A DNA stretch of 64,000 nucleotides from Rhodopirellula bahusiensis (GTDB lineage Bacteria > Planctomycetota > Planctomycetia > Pirellulales > Pirellulaceae): positions 1-64,000 of the forward strand of contig NZ_NIZW01000014.1 of the NCBI RefSeq assembly GCF_002727185.1, written 5' to 3'. The position numbers and the translations under genes were made by a program. The first letter of the stretch is position 1. Every line of letters starts with the position of its first letter. Positions 47,185-57,500 of this stretch are shown piece after piece. The notes beneath the pieces are model-generated. The model made no database searches. It worked only from the letters and a program-made list of their open reading frames with translations, and had not been told where the DNA came from.

Positions 47185-48210
47185 TTAGCTCAGCCGAACG
47201 AGTTGCTTGCCGAGGTTGTCGCCTTCAAAGAGTCCGATAAATGCATTGGGTGCATTTTCGATTCCATCGGTGATGGTTTCTTCCCAGACCACTTTGTCCT
47301 GTTGAATCAAGTTCGCCATGTCGCGAACAAATTCGTCTTTTGCATCCATGTGGTCGCGGACGATGAAGCCTTGGATTCTCAGACGCTTCGCGATGACTTT
47401 GAACATGTTCCGAGGCGCTGAAGGTGCTTCAGTCGCGTTGTAAGTCGCGATCATGCCGCATTCGACACAGCAGCCGAAGTCGTTCATGTTGTCGATCGCC
47501 GCTTCCAAATGATCGCTGCCGACATTGTCGAAATACACATCAATCCCGTCGGGAGCGTGTTTGGAAAGCTCCTGACTGAGATTGTCGACTTCCTTGTAGT
47601 TGATCACCGCGTCGATTCCGGTCTTGTCGTTGAGCCACTGAATCTTTTCCTTCTTGCCAGCGCTCCCGATCACACGGCAGTTCATCGCTTTCGCCAGTTG
47701 GCAAACGATCGACCCGACCGCACCGGAGGCGGCCGACACGAACACGGTGCTGCCTTCTTTGAGTTGTGCGATCTTGTGCAGGCCAACCCATGCGGTCATG
47801 CCGGTCATCCCGAGCGCGCCGAGAAAAGCTTGAGGCGGCGCCAGACTTGGATCGATCTTGGTGATTCCGTCGCCGTTGGAAGTCCAGTACTCACGCCAAC
47901 CAAGGTTTCCTAGAACCAAGTCGCCTTCTTTGTAGTCGGCGTTGTTCGACTGAATCACTTCACCGATGCATCCGCCTTCGAGCGGTTCATCGATTTGAAA
48001 CGGCGGAACATAGCTGTCGGTGTCCTTCATGCGGCCTCGCATGTAGGGATCCACCGACATCCATTGATTCTTCACCAGGATCTCGCCGTCTTTGACTGGT
48101 CCCACTTCCGCGGAACGCAAGTCAAAGTTCGATTTCTGTGGCATCCCATCCGGACGCGAAGTCAGTTCAATTTGCTTGGACTGAACAGTTTGGCTTGTTG
48201 CTGTGCTCAT
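47185..48210 (-). CDS. NADP-dependent zinc-free MDR oxidoreductase (CurA-like)
   Basis: The 341-residue protein is a medium-chain dehydrogenase/reductase of the leukotriene-B4/CurA group. SVDPYMRGRMKD near residue 53 and the Rossmann glycines in AASGAVGSIVCQLAK (near 160) identify it; no zinc ligands are present. These enzymes reduce alpha,beta-unsaturated carbonyls with NADPH. It follows the aldehyde dehydrogenase gene by 3 bp, so the two form an operon likely handling reactive carbonyls. Confidence 0.87.
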   Translation of the reverse strand: MSTATSQTVQSKQIELTSRPDGMPQKSNFDLRSAEVGPVKDGEILVKNQWMSVDPYMRGRMKDTDSYVPPFQIDEPLEGGCIGEVIQSNNADYKEGDLVLGNLGWREYWTSNGDGITKIDPSLAPPQAFLGALGMTGMTAWVGLHKIAQLKEGSTVFVSAASGAVGSIVCQLAKAMNCRVIGSAGKKEKIQWLNDKTGIDAVINYKEVDNLSQELSKHAPDGIDVYFDNVGSDHLEAAIDNMNDFGCCVECGMIATYNATEAPSAPRNMFKVIAKRLRIQGFIVRDHMDAKDEFVRDMANLIQQDKVVWEETITDGIENAPNAFIGLFEGDNLGKQLVRLS

Positions 48211-48213
48211 GAT

Positions 48214-49587
48214 TTATTCCTTGTCTCCCAAGTGGATGAGTTTCTTATTGACGAACTCCAGGATGCCCAGTTGCGAAAGTTCGCGACCGTAGCCGGAATT
48301 CTTGATGCCGCCGAACGGCAATTCAGCTTGTGAACTGGTGGGTTGATTCAGGAACATCATTCCCGTCTCCACCCGCTCGGCAACGCGGCGACCTCGCTGG
48401 ATGTCTTTTGTGTAGACCGATCCGCCCAACCCATACGAAGATCGATTTGCCAACTCGATCGCGGCCGCTTCGTCATCGACGACATAGACGGTTGCAACGG
48501 GACCGAAGAGTTCTTGATCGAACGTCGGGTTGTCTGGTGAGACGTCGGTCAGAATGGTCGGGTTGAAGAACGCCCCGTCACGATCGGGACGGTCTCCGCC
48601 CAATACCACCGTTGCGCCTGCATCAATCGATGACTCAACTTGTTTCTGAAGATTGACTGCCGCGCCTTCGGTCGAAAGCGGCGAGAGCGTTGTGTCCTCG
48701 TCCATCGGATCGCCCAATTTTAGTTCGGCGAGCTTTGATTTGAACCCGTCCATGAATTGGTCCGCCACGGACTTCACGATGATGAACCGTTTCGAAGCCA
48801 CGCAGGACTGACCCGCGTTGACCATACGGCCTTTGACAGCTTGCTCGATGACAAGATCCATGTCGGCATCGTCGAGAACAATGAAGGGATCGTTGCCGCC
48901 CAATTCGAGGACACTGCGTTTGAGATTCTTGCCAGCTTGTGCGGCAACGGCGCGGCCAGCGGGCTCACTTCCCGTTAGCGAAACGCCCTGAACACGCGAG
49001 TCCGAGACGATCGAGTCGACAAAGTCCGATGGAATGAACAGGTTTTGATACACGCCATTTGGCAGCCCGCATTCGTTGTAGAGTTCTTCGATCGCCACCG
49101 CACACTGTGGCACATTGCTGGCGTGTTTCACCATCACGGTGTTGCCCGCCATGATGTTGGGTGTGGCGAAGCGAACGACTTGATAGAACGGAAAATTCCA
49201 AGGCATGACACCCATCAGCACACCGATCGGCTCGTAGTGCAGGTAGGCGTTCGCGTCGACGCGATCCATTGTTTGGTCCGCTAGGAATTCCTCTGCACCA
49301 TTGGCATAGAATTCGGCGATGTCCGCGCAGTAATCAATTTCGTACTGCGATTCCGAGATTCGTTTGCCCATGTCCAAGGTGATCATTCGGGCGTATTCAT
49401 CCGAGTCCGCTCGCAGGAGCTTCGCGAATTTCAGAAGGCACTTCTTTCGTTCTTCGAAGGTCGTGGTTCGCCAACTCTGGAATGCTTCGTGAGCCGTTTC
49501 GATGGCCTGCATCGCATCATCTTTGTGAAGCGGTTCAAATTCGCGAATGGTTTCGTTGGTGGCTGGGTTGACGCTGGTGATTGACAT
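48214..49587 (-). CDS. Succinate-semialdehyde dehydrogenase-type aldehyde dehydrogenase
   Basis: The 457-residue enzyme oxidises an aldehyde with NAD(P)+. The general base is Glu in LELGGNDP and the catalytic nucleophile Cys is in NAGQSCVASKR; MPWNFPF marks the cofactor region. The sequence is closest to the succinate-semialdehyde/GabD group, but the substrate is inferred. ATG 49587 was chosen because the family's opening (ITSVNPATNE) follows it; the longer frame to 49752 overlaps the SDR gene. It lies 3 bp upstream of the MDR gene. Confidence 0.87.
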   Translation of the reverse strand: MSITSVNPATNETIREFEPLHKDDAMQAIETAHEAFQSWRTTTFEERKKCLLKFAKLLRADSDEYARMITLDMGKRISESQYEIDYCADIAEFYANGAEEFLADQTMDRVDANAYLHYEPIGVLMGVMPWNFPFYQVVRFATPNIMAGNTVMVKHASNVPQCAVAIEELYNECGLPNGVYQNLFIPSDFVDSIVSDSRVQGVSLTGSEPAGRAVAAQAGKNLKRSVLELGGNDPFIVLDDADMDLVIEQAVKGRMVNAGQSCVASKRFIIVKSVADQFMDGFKSKLAELKLGDPMDEDTTLSPLSTEGAAVNLQKQVESSIDAGATVVLGGDRPDRDGAFFNPTILTDVSPDNPTFDQELFGPVATVYVVDDEAAAIELANRSSYGLGGSVYTKDIQRGRRVAERVETGMMFLNQPTSSQAELPFGGIKNSGYGRELSQLGILEFVNKKLIHLGDKE

Positions 49588-49664
49588 ATTCGAATTCCTA
49601 GAGAGGTGGATTGATTGGGTGGTAGGCGAGGGCAAGTTTTTTGGTAGTGCGTTTTGATTCCGAA

Positions 49665-50444
49665 TCAGGCACTCTGCATCTTGCCGACCAGTTTTCGAGT
49701 CGCGAAACGTGGCAAGAAGCCAGCGGAGGTAACCATCAGTCGGTTTTTCCAACCGGGAATGACGATGTCTTCGTTCTTCAAGAAACCTTCGTAGCCCGCT
49801 AACGCCACGTCCTTGGCGGTCATAGCTGTGGACGAGAACACGTCCAACTTGCCCATGCCCGAGTCTTCACCGAATCCGGTTTCCGTCGGACCGGGTTCGA
49901 GACAGGTGACGTGCAGTTCCGTCCCCGAAAGCTCCTCACGCAAAGCTTCGGTGAATGACAACACGTAGGCCTTGGTCGCGTAATAGACGGCCATGTTTGG
50001 ACCGGCCTGGTAGGCGGCGATGGAGCCAACGTTCAGCACACCGCCGCGATTTCGTTGCAGCATGCCGGGGAGCAATTGGCGAGTGAGGCGAGTCAGTGCG
50101 ACCACATTGACCATCACCATGTCGGTTTGGCGATCGGCGGAAAGCTCCGAAAACTTTCCGAGGGCACCAAACCCTGCGTTATTGACCAACGTGTCGATCG
50201 TGATGGACCGCTGCGTTAGTTCGTTGCAAAGCTGGTTCACTGCATCAGCGTGCGAAAGATCACTGGTGATCACGGTCGCACGTTGGCCGGACTGCGTCTC
50301 GATCTCGGACGCTAACTCGCGAAGTTTGTCCTCGCTGCGAGCGACCAGAACGACATCATTTCCTCCCTTTGCGAACTGGATTGCCAATTCACGTCCAATC
50401 CCCGATGAGGCTCCGGTGATGAGAGTGGTGTTGTTTAGAGTCAT
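49665..50444 (-). CDS. Short-chain dehydrogenase/reductase
   Basis: The 259-residue classical SDR has cofactor motif TGASSGIG, NNAG and the catalytic Ser, Tyr and Lys (SIAAYQAG and YYATKAYV). The C-terminal part (GWKNRLMVTSAGFLPR) resembles the DltE/YqjQ-like group. The substrate is unknown. It is 77 bp upstream of the aldehyde dehydrogenase and probably shares its transcript. ATG 50444 starts the Rossmann fold. Confidence 0.85.
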   Translation of the reverse strand: MTLNNTTLITGASSGIGRELAIQFAKGGNDVVLVARSEDKLRELASEIETQSGQRATVITSDLSHADAVNQLCNELTQRSITIDTLVNNAGFGALGKFSELSADRQTDMVMVNVVALTRLTRQLLPGMLQRNRGGVLNVGSIAAYQAGPNMAVYYATKAYVLSFTEALREELSGTELHVTCLEPGPTETGFGEDSGMGKLDVFSSTAMTAKDVALAGYEGFLKNEDIVIPGWKNRLMVTSAGFLPRFATRKLVGKMQSA

Positions 50445-50725
50445 CGATCGGTGTCCATTGAAGTAACGGGAAGAAAAGGCTCGGTACCCGCGTTTTGCCG
50501 CGAGCGACACCGTGAGGCGTTCGCTTGCAACCAAAAACGAGTTGCGAGAACCAACACCGTCGCACATGCCATGCCAAGCAATTTCGCGGCTCAGAATGGT
50601 CTCGGGCGGCTCAAAGGCCGGAACCGAAGTCGGACTGGCATAGGAAGTGCATCGACCCATCAGTGGGGCAAACTGCTATTCGAGCTATATGGGCTCTCTA
50701 CACTTCGAGCGAACTTTTTGTGACT

Positions 50726-51424
50726 ATGAATTGGCTGACACATCAATGGATTCTCGCCGGCATGGTTTCTTCTGCGGCGCGGTTCGTTCCCCTGCCGTTT
50801 GTGGACGATGTGATCCGTGGTCAATGTCGTCGCTATGTGGTGACGCGAACGCTGGAAGCACACGACCGAACAGATTCACTCAAAGAACTTCGTGCGTTCT
50901 ACGCAGATGACTCGGGCTGCATCGCGGGTTGCCTGGGGATGCTCGCAAAGGCACCGATCAAGCTGTTGTTGTTCCCCATCCGAAAGATCGTTGCAATTTT
51001 GACTTCGGTGCGAGGCGTTCCGATGGAGATCATTCGGATGGTCTTGCTCGGGCGGACTCTCGATCGACTTCTCAGAGAGAAAGTGATCACGACAGGCCCG
51101 GTAAAGCCTCAGCAAGTCTTGGCGATGCGAGAAGCCTTTGAGGAGGCATTTGCCCGGATGGATTTTCGCGTTGTTCGCGCAGCACTGTCAGACGCTTTGT
51201 CCGGAGCGGCGGGGTGGAAGGAGTCGGCAATGGATTTGGCCGCGAATGTGGCGGGGCGTGAGAATCAGGCACAACCCGCTGGAGATCTTCAGGCGGATGC
51301 CAACATGGAAGCGGGGGCAAAGCAAGTCGAAGAGGTTTTGGATCGCCCAGAGCTGGTCGCTGCGTTTGTCGAGTTCGACGATCGCTTCGATGATGCCTAC
51401 TCGTCAAAGGATGCAAACGCCTGA
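50726..51424 (+). CDS. Conserved hypothetical protein
   Basis: The 232-residue protein has weak hydrophobic segments (about 5-30 and 70-105) and a long acidic C-terminal tail (QVEEVLDRPELVAAF). No family was recognised. The frame is open from 50525, but the earlier residues look non-coding, and ATG 50726 gives the first sensible N-terminus. Neighbours are a divergent SDR and a downstream SMR exporter in the same direction. Confidence 0.65.
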   Translation: MNWLTHQWILAGMVSSAARFVPLPFVDDVIRGQCRRYVVTRTLEAHDRTDSLKELRAFYADDSGCIAGCLGMLAKAPIKLLLFPIRKIVAILTSVRGVPMEIIRMVLLGRTLDRLLREKVITTGPVKPQQVLAMREAFEEAFARMDFRVVRAALSDALSGAAGWKESAMDLAANVAGRENQAQPAGDLQADANMEAGAKQVEEVLDRPELVAAFVEFDDRFDDAYSSKDANA

Positions 51425-51554
51425 TTGAGAAGTCGCTCGGTCTTGCCATCTACGATTGCGAGGAGATACTGGAAGATTCGCCGCGTGTTTCCATCACAGG
51501 TTGTGGTTTGCAGCAGCGGGCGTCGCACCGTTTCGATTGCTTGAAAGAAGAACG

Positions 51555-51923
51555 ATGGCTTGGGGTTACCTGTTGATTGCCGGTTTGCTTGAGATCGGAT
51601 GGGCCGTCGGATTGAAGTACACCGAAGGCTTTTCTCGTCCCGTCCCGACGGTGATCACCATCGTGGTTATGATCGCGAGCTTCTTCACGCTTTCGTTGGC
51701 GCTTCGCGAGATACCGCTTGGAACGGGCTATGCCGTTTGGACTGGGATTGGTGCCGTGGGAACCGCGATCGCCGGAATGATTCTGTTTGGTGAATCCAAG
51801 GATGCGATACGGTTGGCATGCATCGCTGTGATCGTGGCGGGAATCGTTGGTCTGAAGCTGGCTTCGTCGCAGATCTCAGACACTGATTCTCAGCAGGACG
51901 TGACCTCAACCAATGAAGGTTGA
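51555..51923 (+). CDS. Small multidrug-resistance (SMR) exporter, SugE/Gdx-like
   Basis: The 122-residue protein has four membrane helices and [18 protein letters not shown], the helix 1 pattern of the SugE/Gdx subgroup, which exports guanidinium. The essential Glu of helix 1 (about residue 13) is present. A C-terminal polar tail of about 16 residues is extra. The upstream 130 bp were checked for a guanidine riboswitch and none was seen. SMR proteins work as antiparallel dimers. Confidence 0.82.
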   Translation: MAWGYLLIAGLLEIGWAVGLKYTEGFSRPVPTVITIVVMIASFFTLSLALREIPLGTGYAVWTGIGAVGTAIAGMILFGESKDAIRLACIAVIVAGIVGLKLASSQISDTDSQQDVTSTNEG

Positions 51924-51935
51924 ATGGCCAAACGC

Positions 51936-52394
51936 TCACTCGTTTGGCGTTAGAAATCGCAAGTGATGGGCGGCGTGAAGCGTATGGATTTCTTCGATCC
52001 CTGCCCGGCTCATACGGCCAAAAGCAGGGTGCGGTGCATACTCGCCTTGGTATGAGTGAAACCGTTCGACGCTGCCGGCAAAACTCTCGACCTCTTCTGC
52101 GTCGTTGACGTCATCGGGAGGCACAAACATCGACGAAGTCCGAATTCCACGCGGTGAATCGGGACGCCGGAGTCTAGGAAGAAGAAACCTTCGCATCGCT
52201 GGACGCAAGAAAGCAAACAACGACATCCAGGCTGGGTAGCCATCGACGCTTGGGTCCTGGACCAACGTGAGATGTCGGCATATTTGTCCGAGCGACCAAT
52301 TGCCACAGGGCGTGTAGCCGGAGCGGAGAAGTGATTGAGCTTCCTGAACCGCATCGTCCAGGTTGTCAAACTGCAATGATCTTAGGTCCGTCAC
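51936..52394 (-). CDS. DUF1569 (DinB-like) protein
   Basis: The 152-residue protein is a DinB-like four-helix bundle of the DUF1569 family. GNWSLGQICRHL near residue 32 supplies the first metal-binding His, and HAAHHLRFL near the C-terminus the others. The members may be metal-dependent hydrolases or thiol-transferases; function unknown. It stands alone, convergent with the SMR gene. Confidence 0.8.
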   Translation of the reverse strand: MTDLRSLQFDNLDDAVQEAQSLLRSGYTPCGNWSLGQICRHLTLVQDPSVDGYPAWMSLFAFLRPAMRRFLLPRLRRPDSPRGIRTSSMFVPPDDVNDAEEVESFAGSVERFHSYQGEYAPHPAFGRMSRAGIEEIHTLHAAHHLRFLTPNE

Positions 52395-52748
52395 GATTCG
52401 GATACACTTTCAGAAGTCATCAACATATTGGATGGGTGAACTCACGATTTGCTTCATCGTATCCAAACGGGGCGTTTCATCACTCCTCGATATGGCGGCG
52501 AATTGTCACGTTCGGTATCGATCGCAGAGAGATCGAAGCAGTCGCTACGATTTTCGAAGAATGTTCGTTTGAATGCGGCGGACAAAGTCGGGGTTTCACC
52601 ATCGTGGCTGGACGCGCATAAGATCGTTGTGCCCGATCGTAGCTTTGCCAGTTTCGAATGCTTGGTACAAACCGCGACGTGCTTCCCGCGTGGGTGTTCC
52701 GATTGAAACTTCACGCTGCGTATCGCTCTTCTCTGACTGCATGAATTC
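52395..52748. other. Intergenic region upstream of RND operon
   Basis: The 354-bp divergent gap probably carries the promoter of the efflux operon on its right. No gene, repeat or regulator-binding palindrome was recognised. Open frames run across it on both strands but none has a family signature. Confidence 0.4.
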
Positions 52749-54551
52749 ATGACTGATCGCCTTTCGAGCCATTTGGGGCATGCCGCCCGTTTTGGGGTCT
52801 TCGCTGGATTCCTTTGGGCACTCGGGTGCACCCCCAAAGAAGAGGCCAAGTTTGAAAAGGCACCGAGGCCTGTGGAGGTGATGACGCTGACACGATCCGT
52901 TCCGGTTTCGTCTTACACCGCGTCGGGCAGCGTGCAGTCGTGGAAGACGGAGGACATTGGATTCGAAGTCAGCGGGAAAGTTTCGTGGGTGTTGGAACCA
53001 GGTGAAAACATTGATGGACGAGTCATCGATGTGGATGGACAAATGGTCCAGCATGGAACACCGCTCGCCCAGATCGAGCCGGAACGATACGAGATTGCCG
53101 TTGAGTCTGCCGTCGCTGATTTGGAAGTGGCCCGGCTGAACAAGGAAAGCATTGAGATTCGCTTGGAGGAGTCGTTACCGGCTGAGTTGGAATCGGCTCG
53201 GGCGAATTTGGCGCTGGCGGAGATGGAGTTTTCACGCATCGAAAACTTGAAAGACCAGAACGCGGCCTCCAAGAGCGAGTACGACCAATCCCGAAACCTC
53301 GTTCAAACGCGGTTGGCTTCGTTGAGCGGATTGTTGGCAACAGAAAAGCAGACTCGCGCGGAGTTGAAGTCAGCAGAATCGCAAATCCGACGTGCCGAGC
53401 AAACGCTTCGCGATGCGGAACGTGATTTGGAACACACCACGCTGTATGGCTCCTATCAAGGCCAGATTTCCGGTGTGAATGTTGTTCCGGGAAGTGTTGT
53501 CAACGCGGGCGATCCGGTGCTGACATTGCAGATGACCAATCCGATCAAGGTCGAAGTGGAGTTGTCGGCGAAGCAATCACGCTCGATGCGCCGACGCCAT
53601 CAATTGCCGATCACTTACCCATTGCCGGACGGCACGCAGATTCACACCAACGGATTCATTTACAACGTCGATGCCAGTGCGGACCCGGACACTCGCACAT
53701 TCACGATGACGTTGCTGCTGTTGAACGAACGTTTGCGAGATCCATTGCCGGACGAGCTGCCAGAAGACAAGATCGCTCGTTCCGAAGACCTTTGGCCATT
53801 GCGACTCAACCGCATGATGGGCACTCCGGAAGATGTGATCTTGGTGGAAGAAGAATCCATTCATCGCGATGAACGCGGCGCCTACATCTACGTCGTGACC
53901 AACAGCAAGTTGCGAGAACGCTTGCCTGATGTTGTGAAGGTTCGCCAGCAAAGGTTGGTCGAGAACGATCTCAAGATTCCGTTTCTTGGGAACTGGGTGT
54001 TTCGAAGCGTGCAGATGATCAATGAAAACAACAAGCCGATCGAGGTCGACTTGGATTCATTTTACGTCGGCAAGATCGTGGGAGATCCAAGCAAAGAACC
54101 CGTCGATGCGACTCCAGGTGGGACGCCACCCAAGAACTGGGATGGGGAGTCGTTTGTCCTGGACCCTGGATCTGAGTGGAAGTTGCGTCCAGGTGAATTG
54201 GTGACGGTTGATTTGGCGGATCAAAGCGAACGAAAAGGTTTCTTTGTTCCGTTCGATGCAATCGACGAAGAGGCTGGAGATGCGTTCCTGTATGTCGTGA
54301 AGGACGGTCAAGCTTCCAAGGTCATGGTCGAAGTGGTTTCGCGAGAGAATTTGGACCTCGGTTCGATGATTGAAGTGCAGTCGCCGGAGCTGAATGAAGA
54401 AATGCTCATCGTTGTGCGTGGTGTTCACTATCTCAGCGATGGAGAGCGAGTTCGGAAAGTTGGTGCGGTCCGGCGTCTTGACGAACTGGAAGAAACGCAC
54501 TCGCCCGGAACCCCAGTTCCATCGATCGTGGTGGAGGGATCCGCAGAATGA
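52749..54551 (+). CDS. RND efflux periplasmic adaptor (HlyD/MFP family)
   Basis: The 600-residue lipoprotein (lipobox WALGC, C27) has a beta-barrel/lipoyl region (VEVMTLTRSVPVSSYTASG), a coiled-coil hairpin (about 120-230) and a second lipoyl half (TTLYGSYQGQISGVNVVPG). The family is usually 350-420 residues; the extra length is a large insertion (about 310-500) in the membrane-proximal part, containing a second beta-rich domain. It links the RND pump to an outer-membrane channel. Its stop overlaps the pump start by 4 bp. Confidence 0.88.
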   Translation: MTDRLSSHLGHAARFGVFAGFLWALGCTPKEEAKFEKAPRPVEVMTLTRSVPVSSYTASGSVQSWKTEDIGFEVSGKVSWVLEPGENIDGRVIDVDGQMVQHGTPLAQIEPERYEIAVESAVADLEVARLNKESIEIRLEESLPAELESARANLALAEMEFSRIENLKDQNAASKSEYDQSRNLVQTRLASLSGLLATEKQTRAELKSAESQIRRAEQTLRDAERDLEHTTLYGSYQGQISGVNVVPGSVVNAGDPVLTLQMTNPIKVEVELSAKQSRSMRRRHQLPITYPLPDGTQIHTNGFIYNVDASADPDTRTFTMTLLLLNERLRDPLPDELPEDKIARSEDLWPLRLNRMMGTPEDVILVEEESIHRDERGAYIYVVTNSKLRERLPDVVKVRQQRLVENDLKIPFLGNWVFRSVQMINENNKPIEVDLDSFYVGKIVGDPSKEPVDATPGGTPPKNWDGESFVLDPGSEWKLRPGELVTVDLADQSERKGFFVPFDAIDEEAGDAFLYVVKDGQASKVMVEVVSRENLDLGSMIEVQSPELNEEMLIVVRGVHYLSDGERVRKVGAVRRLDELEETHSPGTPVPSIVVEGSAE

Positions 54552-57500
54552 ACTTGCCAAGTTTGGCGGTCAAATACCGCCCCATTGTTTTCTCGCTCGC
54601 GATTTTGGCTATGGCATGGGGAGCCATGACCTATGTCACGATCCCACGACGCGAAGACCCCGAGTTCACCATCCGCGTTTGCGTGGTTTCGACGTCGTGG
54701 CCGGGCGCTCCCGCTGAGACGGTCGAAGAGCTGGTCACGGACAAAATCGAACAGAACCTGACCAGCATCGAAGAGGTGAAACTGACCCGGTCCACCACCC
54801 TGACCGGTCAGTCGACGGTGTTCGTTGAGTTGGAAGATGACATCCCGCCAGCTGACATCCAAAACGTCTGGGACAAGGTTCGAGCTCGAGTGGATTTGGT
54901 GGCAATGCCAGCGGACCATGTTCGCCCGATCGTCAACGATGAGTTTGGTGACACGGCGGTGTTGCTGCTGGGGATTCATCAGATGCCATCCAAAGGAAGA
55001 GCGGAGATCCGACCGGGAGACCGCTACTCATTGCGGCAATTGGAAGAGTATGCGGAAGACGTCCAGGACGCTTTGCGTTTGTTGCCCGGCATCGCGAAAG
55101 TCGACATGTTTGGGCAGCGATCCGAAGCGATCTTCATCGAAACCAATCTCGCTGATTGGGCCCAGTTGGAACTCACGACCAACCAACTCGAATCGCTAGC
55201 CGATGATCGCAACATCATCCAAGCTGGCGGCGAACTGGACACCGAGTCGGGGCATTTTTCCGTCAAGACCGAAGGCGAATTCAACGCTGTCGATGAAATC
55301 ACCCAAATCGCGAGCACGGTGCGAACCAGTCGAGGCGACAACAGTGTTTCGCTAGCGGAACTCGGGTTGAGTGTGACGCGGGACTACGAAGATCCTGCGA
55401 ACTATGTCTGCCGAGTCGGCGATGCCAAAGGCAGCACGCCCGCGGTAATGTTGGGGATCACGATGAAGTCGGGTTCCAACATCATCGACGTCTGTGAAGC
55501 GGCCAAAAATCGCGTATGGGAACTGGCCGAGGTGGAACAATTGTTGCCACCCGACATCGGAGTGACCGCCGTTTCAGACCAAAGTGAGAGCGTCGCGAAA
55601 AAAATTCGTGATGTGATCATCAACGTTGTCGAAGCCGTCTTGATCGTCGTGGTGGTGGTCTACTTGGTCGTTGGTTTTCGAACGTCGTTTGTGATGGCGG
55701 CCAACATTCCAATCGTGGTGGTTGTCACCGTTGGTTTGATTTCGTTGTTTGGTGTGCAACTCGAACAAATTTCGCTCGCCGCCATGATCATTTCGCTGGG
55801 ATTATTGGTGGACAATGCGGTGCAGGTTTGTGACCAAGCCAGGTCGAACCAAATCGCTGGCATGGAACCTTTTCCTGCTGCGATTGACGGGGCCAACACG
55901 TTGGCGATTCCAATGTTGGTGGGCACGCTAACGACGATGGCCGCCTTTGTTCCGATGTTGTTCAGCTTGGAAGGTGGTGGCAAAGAATACGTCTACAGTT
56001 TACCGGTCACGGTTTCGACAACGCTCGCGCTCAGTTGGGTGTTGGCGATGTCGTTGTGTGTGATCCTGGCGGGGATGTTCATTCGTGCTCCCAAAGCCGA
56101 TCAAACGGGTTCGCCCGTCGTGGCAACCTGGAATCGTGTCGCAAGTTGGTGGCCTCGGAGAAAGCGTCGTTCCGGCCAATCGACCGAAGCACCCGCGTCC
56201 AACGTGGGAAATCCAAAGCAAGAGAATCTGCCATTTCGCATCTACGGTTGGCTGGGCGGATTGGCGGTCAGGTTCAAGTGGTTGACCGCGCTGGCGACGC
56301 TCGGGTTGATGATCAGCATTTTGACATTGCCCGTGAGTTCGGAGTTCTTTCCGGATGCGGACGGGACCCAATTCGCGGTGAAGGTGCTGCTTCCCGAAAC
56401 CGCGACGATCGAGCAAACCGATCAAGTCACGCGAAAAGTTGAGACGATTTTGCAGCGGTTGGGGACGGAGAATCTGACGGAAAACGGATTCGCTCAACCG
56501 CCACTTCGAAGCTATCGGTCGTTGGTTGGGGGCGGAGGATCGCGTTGGCATCTCGGATGGAATCCCGAGCCCAAGTCACGATCTTTCGCCGAGATTCTGG
56601 TTCGCACAAATGATGGATCGGTCACAAAACAATTCGCCCAACGTGTTCGAGAAATTTCGGAACGCGGAGATGAAGCATTGGGAATCGAACCAATCGTCGG
56701 TGCTCGCATTGTCCCGGTCCGTTTGGCATTGGGGCCGCCGGCCGATCCCTTGGTCTTCCGTATTTCAGGCAACGGTTTTGCAAATCCAACGGTGCTTCGC
56801 GAAACGGCGGGCAAGTTGAAGCGTTTGGTCTCGGAACAGCCCGAAACATGGGACGTTTCCGATTCCTGGGGAGTCGATGGGTATCAAATTCAGGTGGCCG
56901 TCGAACAGGACCGTGCGGTGTTGGCGGGCGTCACGAATTCGCAGATCGCGAGGACGCTGAATTCCTACTACTCCGGTTTGCAACTGACGACCTTTCGAGA
57001 AGGGGATCACGAGGTGCCGGTCTACTTTCGTTTGAAAGCCAGCGAACGTGAATCGGTGCGTGGTTTGCAAGAGTCGTATGTTGAAGGGGATCGCGGGAAG
57101 GTGCCTCTGGCATCCCTGGCGGTTCTGAAGCCGACGTTCGAACTTGCCAAGATTGAGCGACGCAAAATGAACCGGACGATTGAGGTCAGTTCCCAAATGG
57201 AACCTGGCGTCACCGGGAATGACGTGGTGTCCCGAGTTTTGAAATCAGACGAGATGCGGCAGTTGCAAGAGGACCTGCCTACGGGATACTGGATCGAACC
57301 CGGAGGATCTTATGAAGAGAGCGCAAAAGCCGGTGGGCAAATGATGATGTCCTTTGCGATTTCGTTTTTGTTGATCGTGCTGTGTTTGATCTTCCAGTAC
57401 AACGGATGGTCCAAGCCGCTGATCATTCTTTCCACGCTGCCACTGGCGTTGGTTGGTGCATGGTTGGGACTGTATCTGTCAAATAAATCGCTTGGCTTCA

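Noticed and set aside
51425-51554. Guanidine riboswitch upstream of the SugE/Gdx-like gene
   Set aside because: No conserved guanidine-I, -II or -III pattern could be found.
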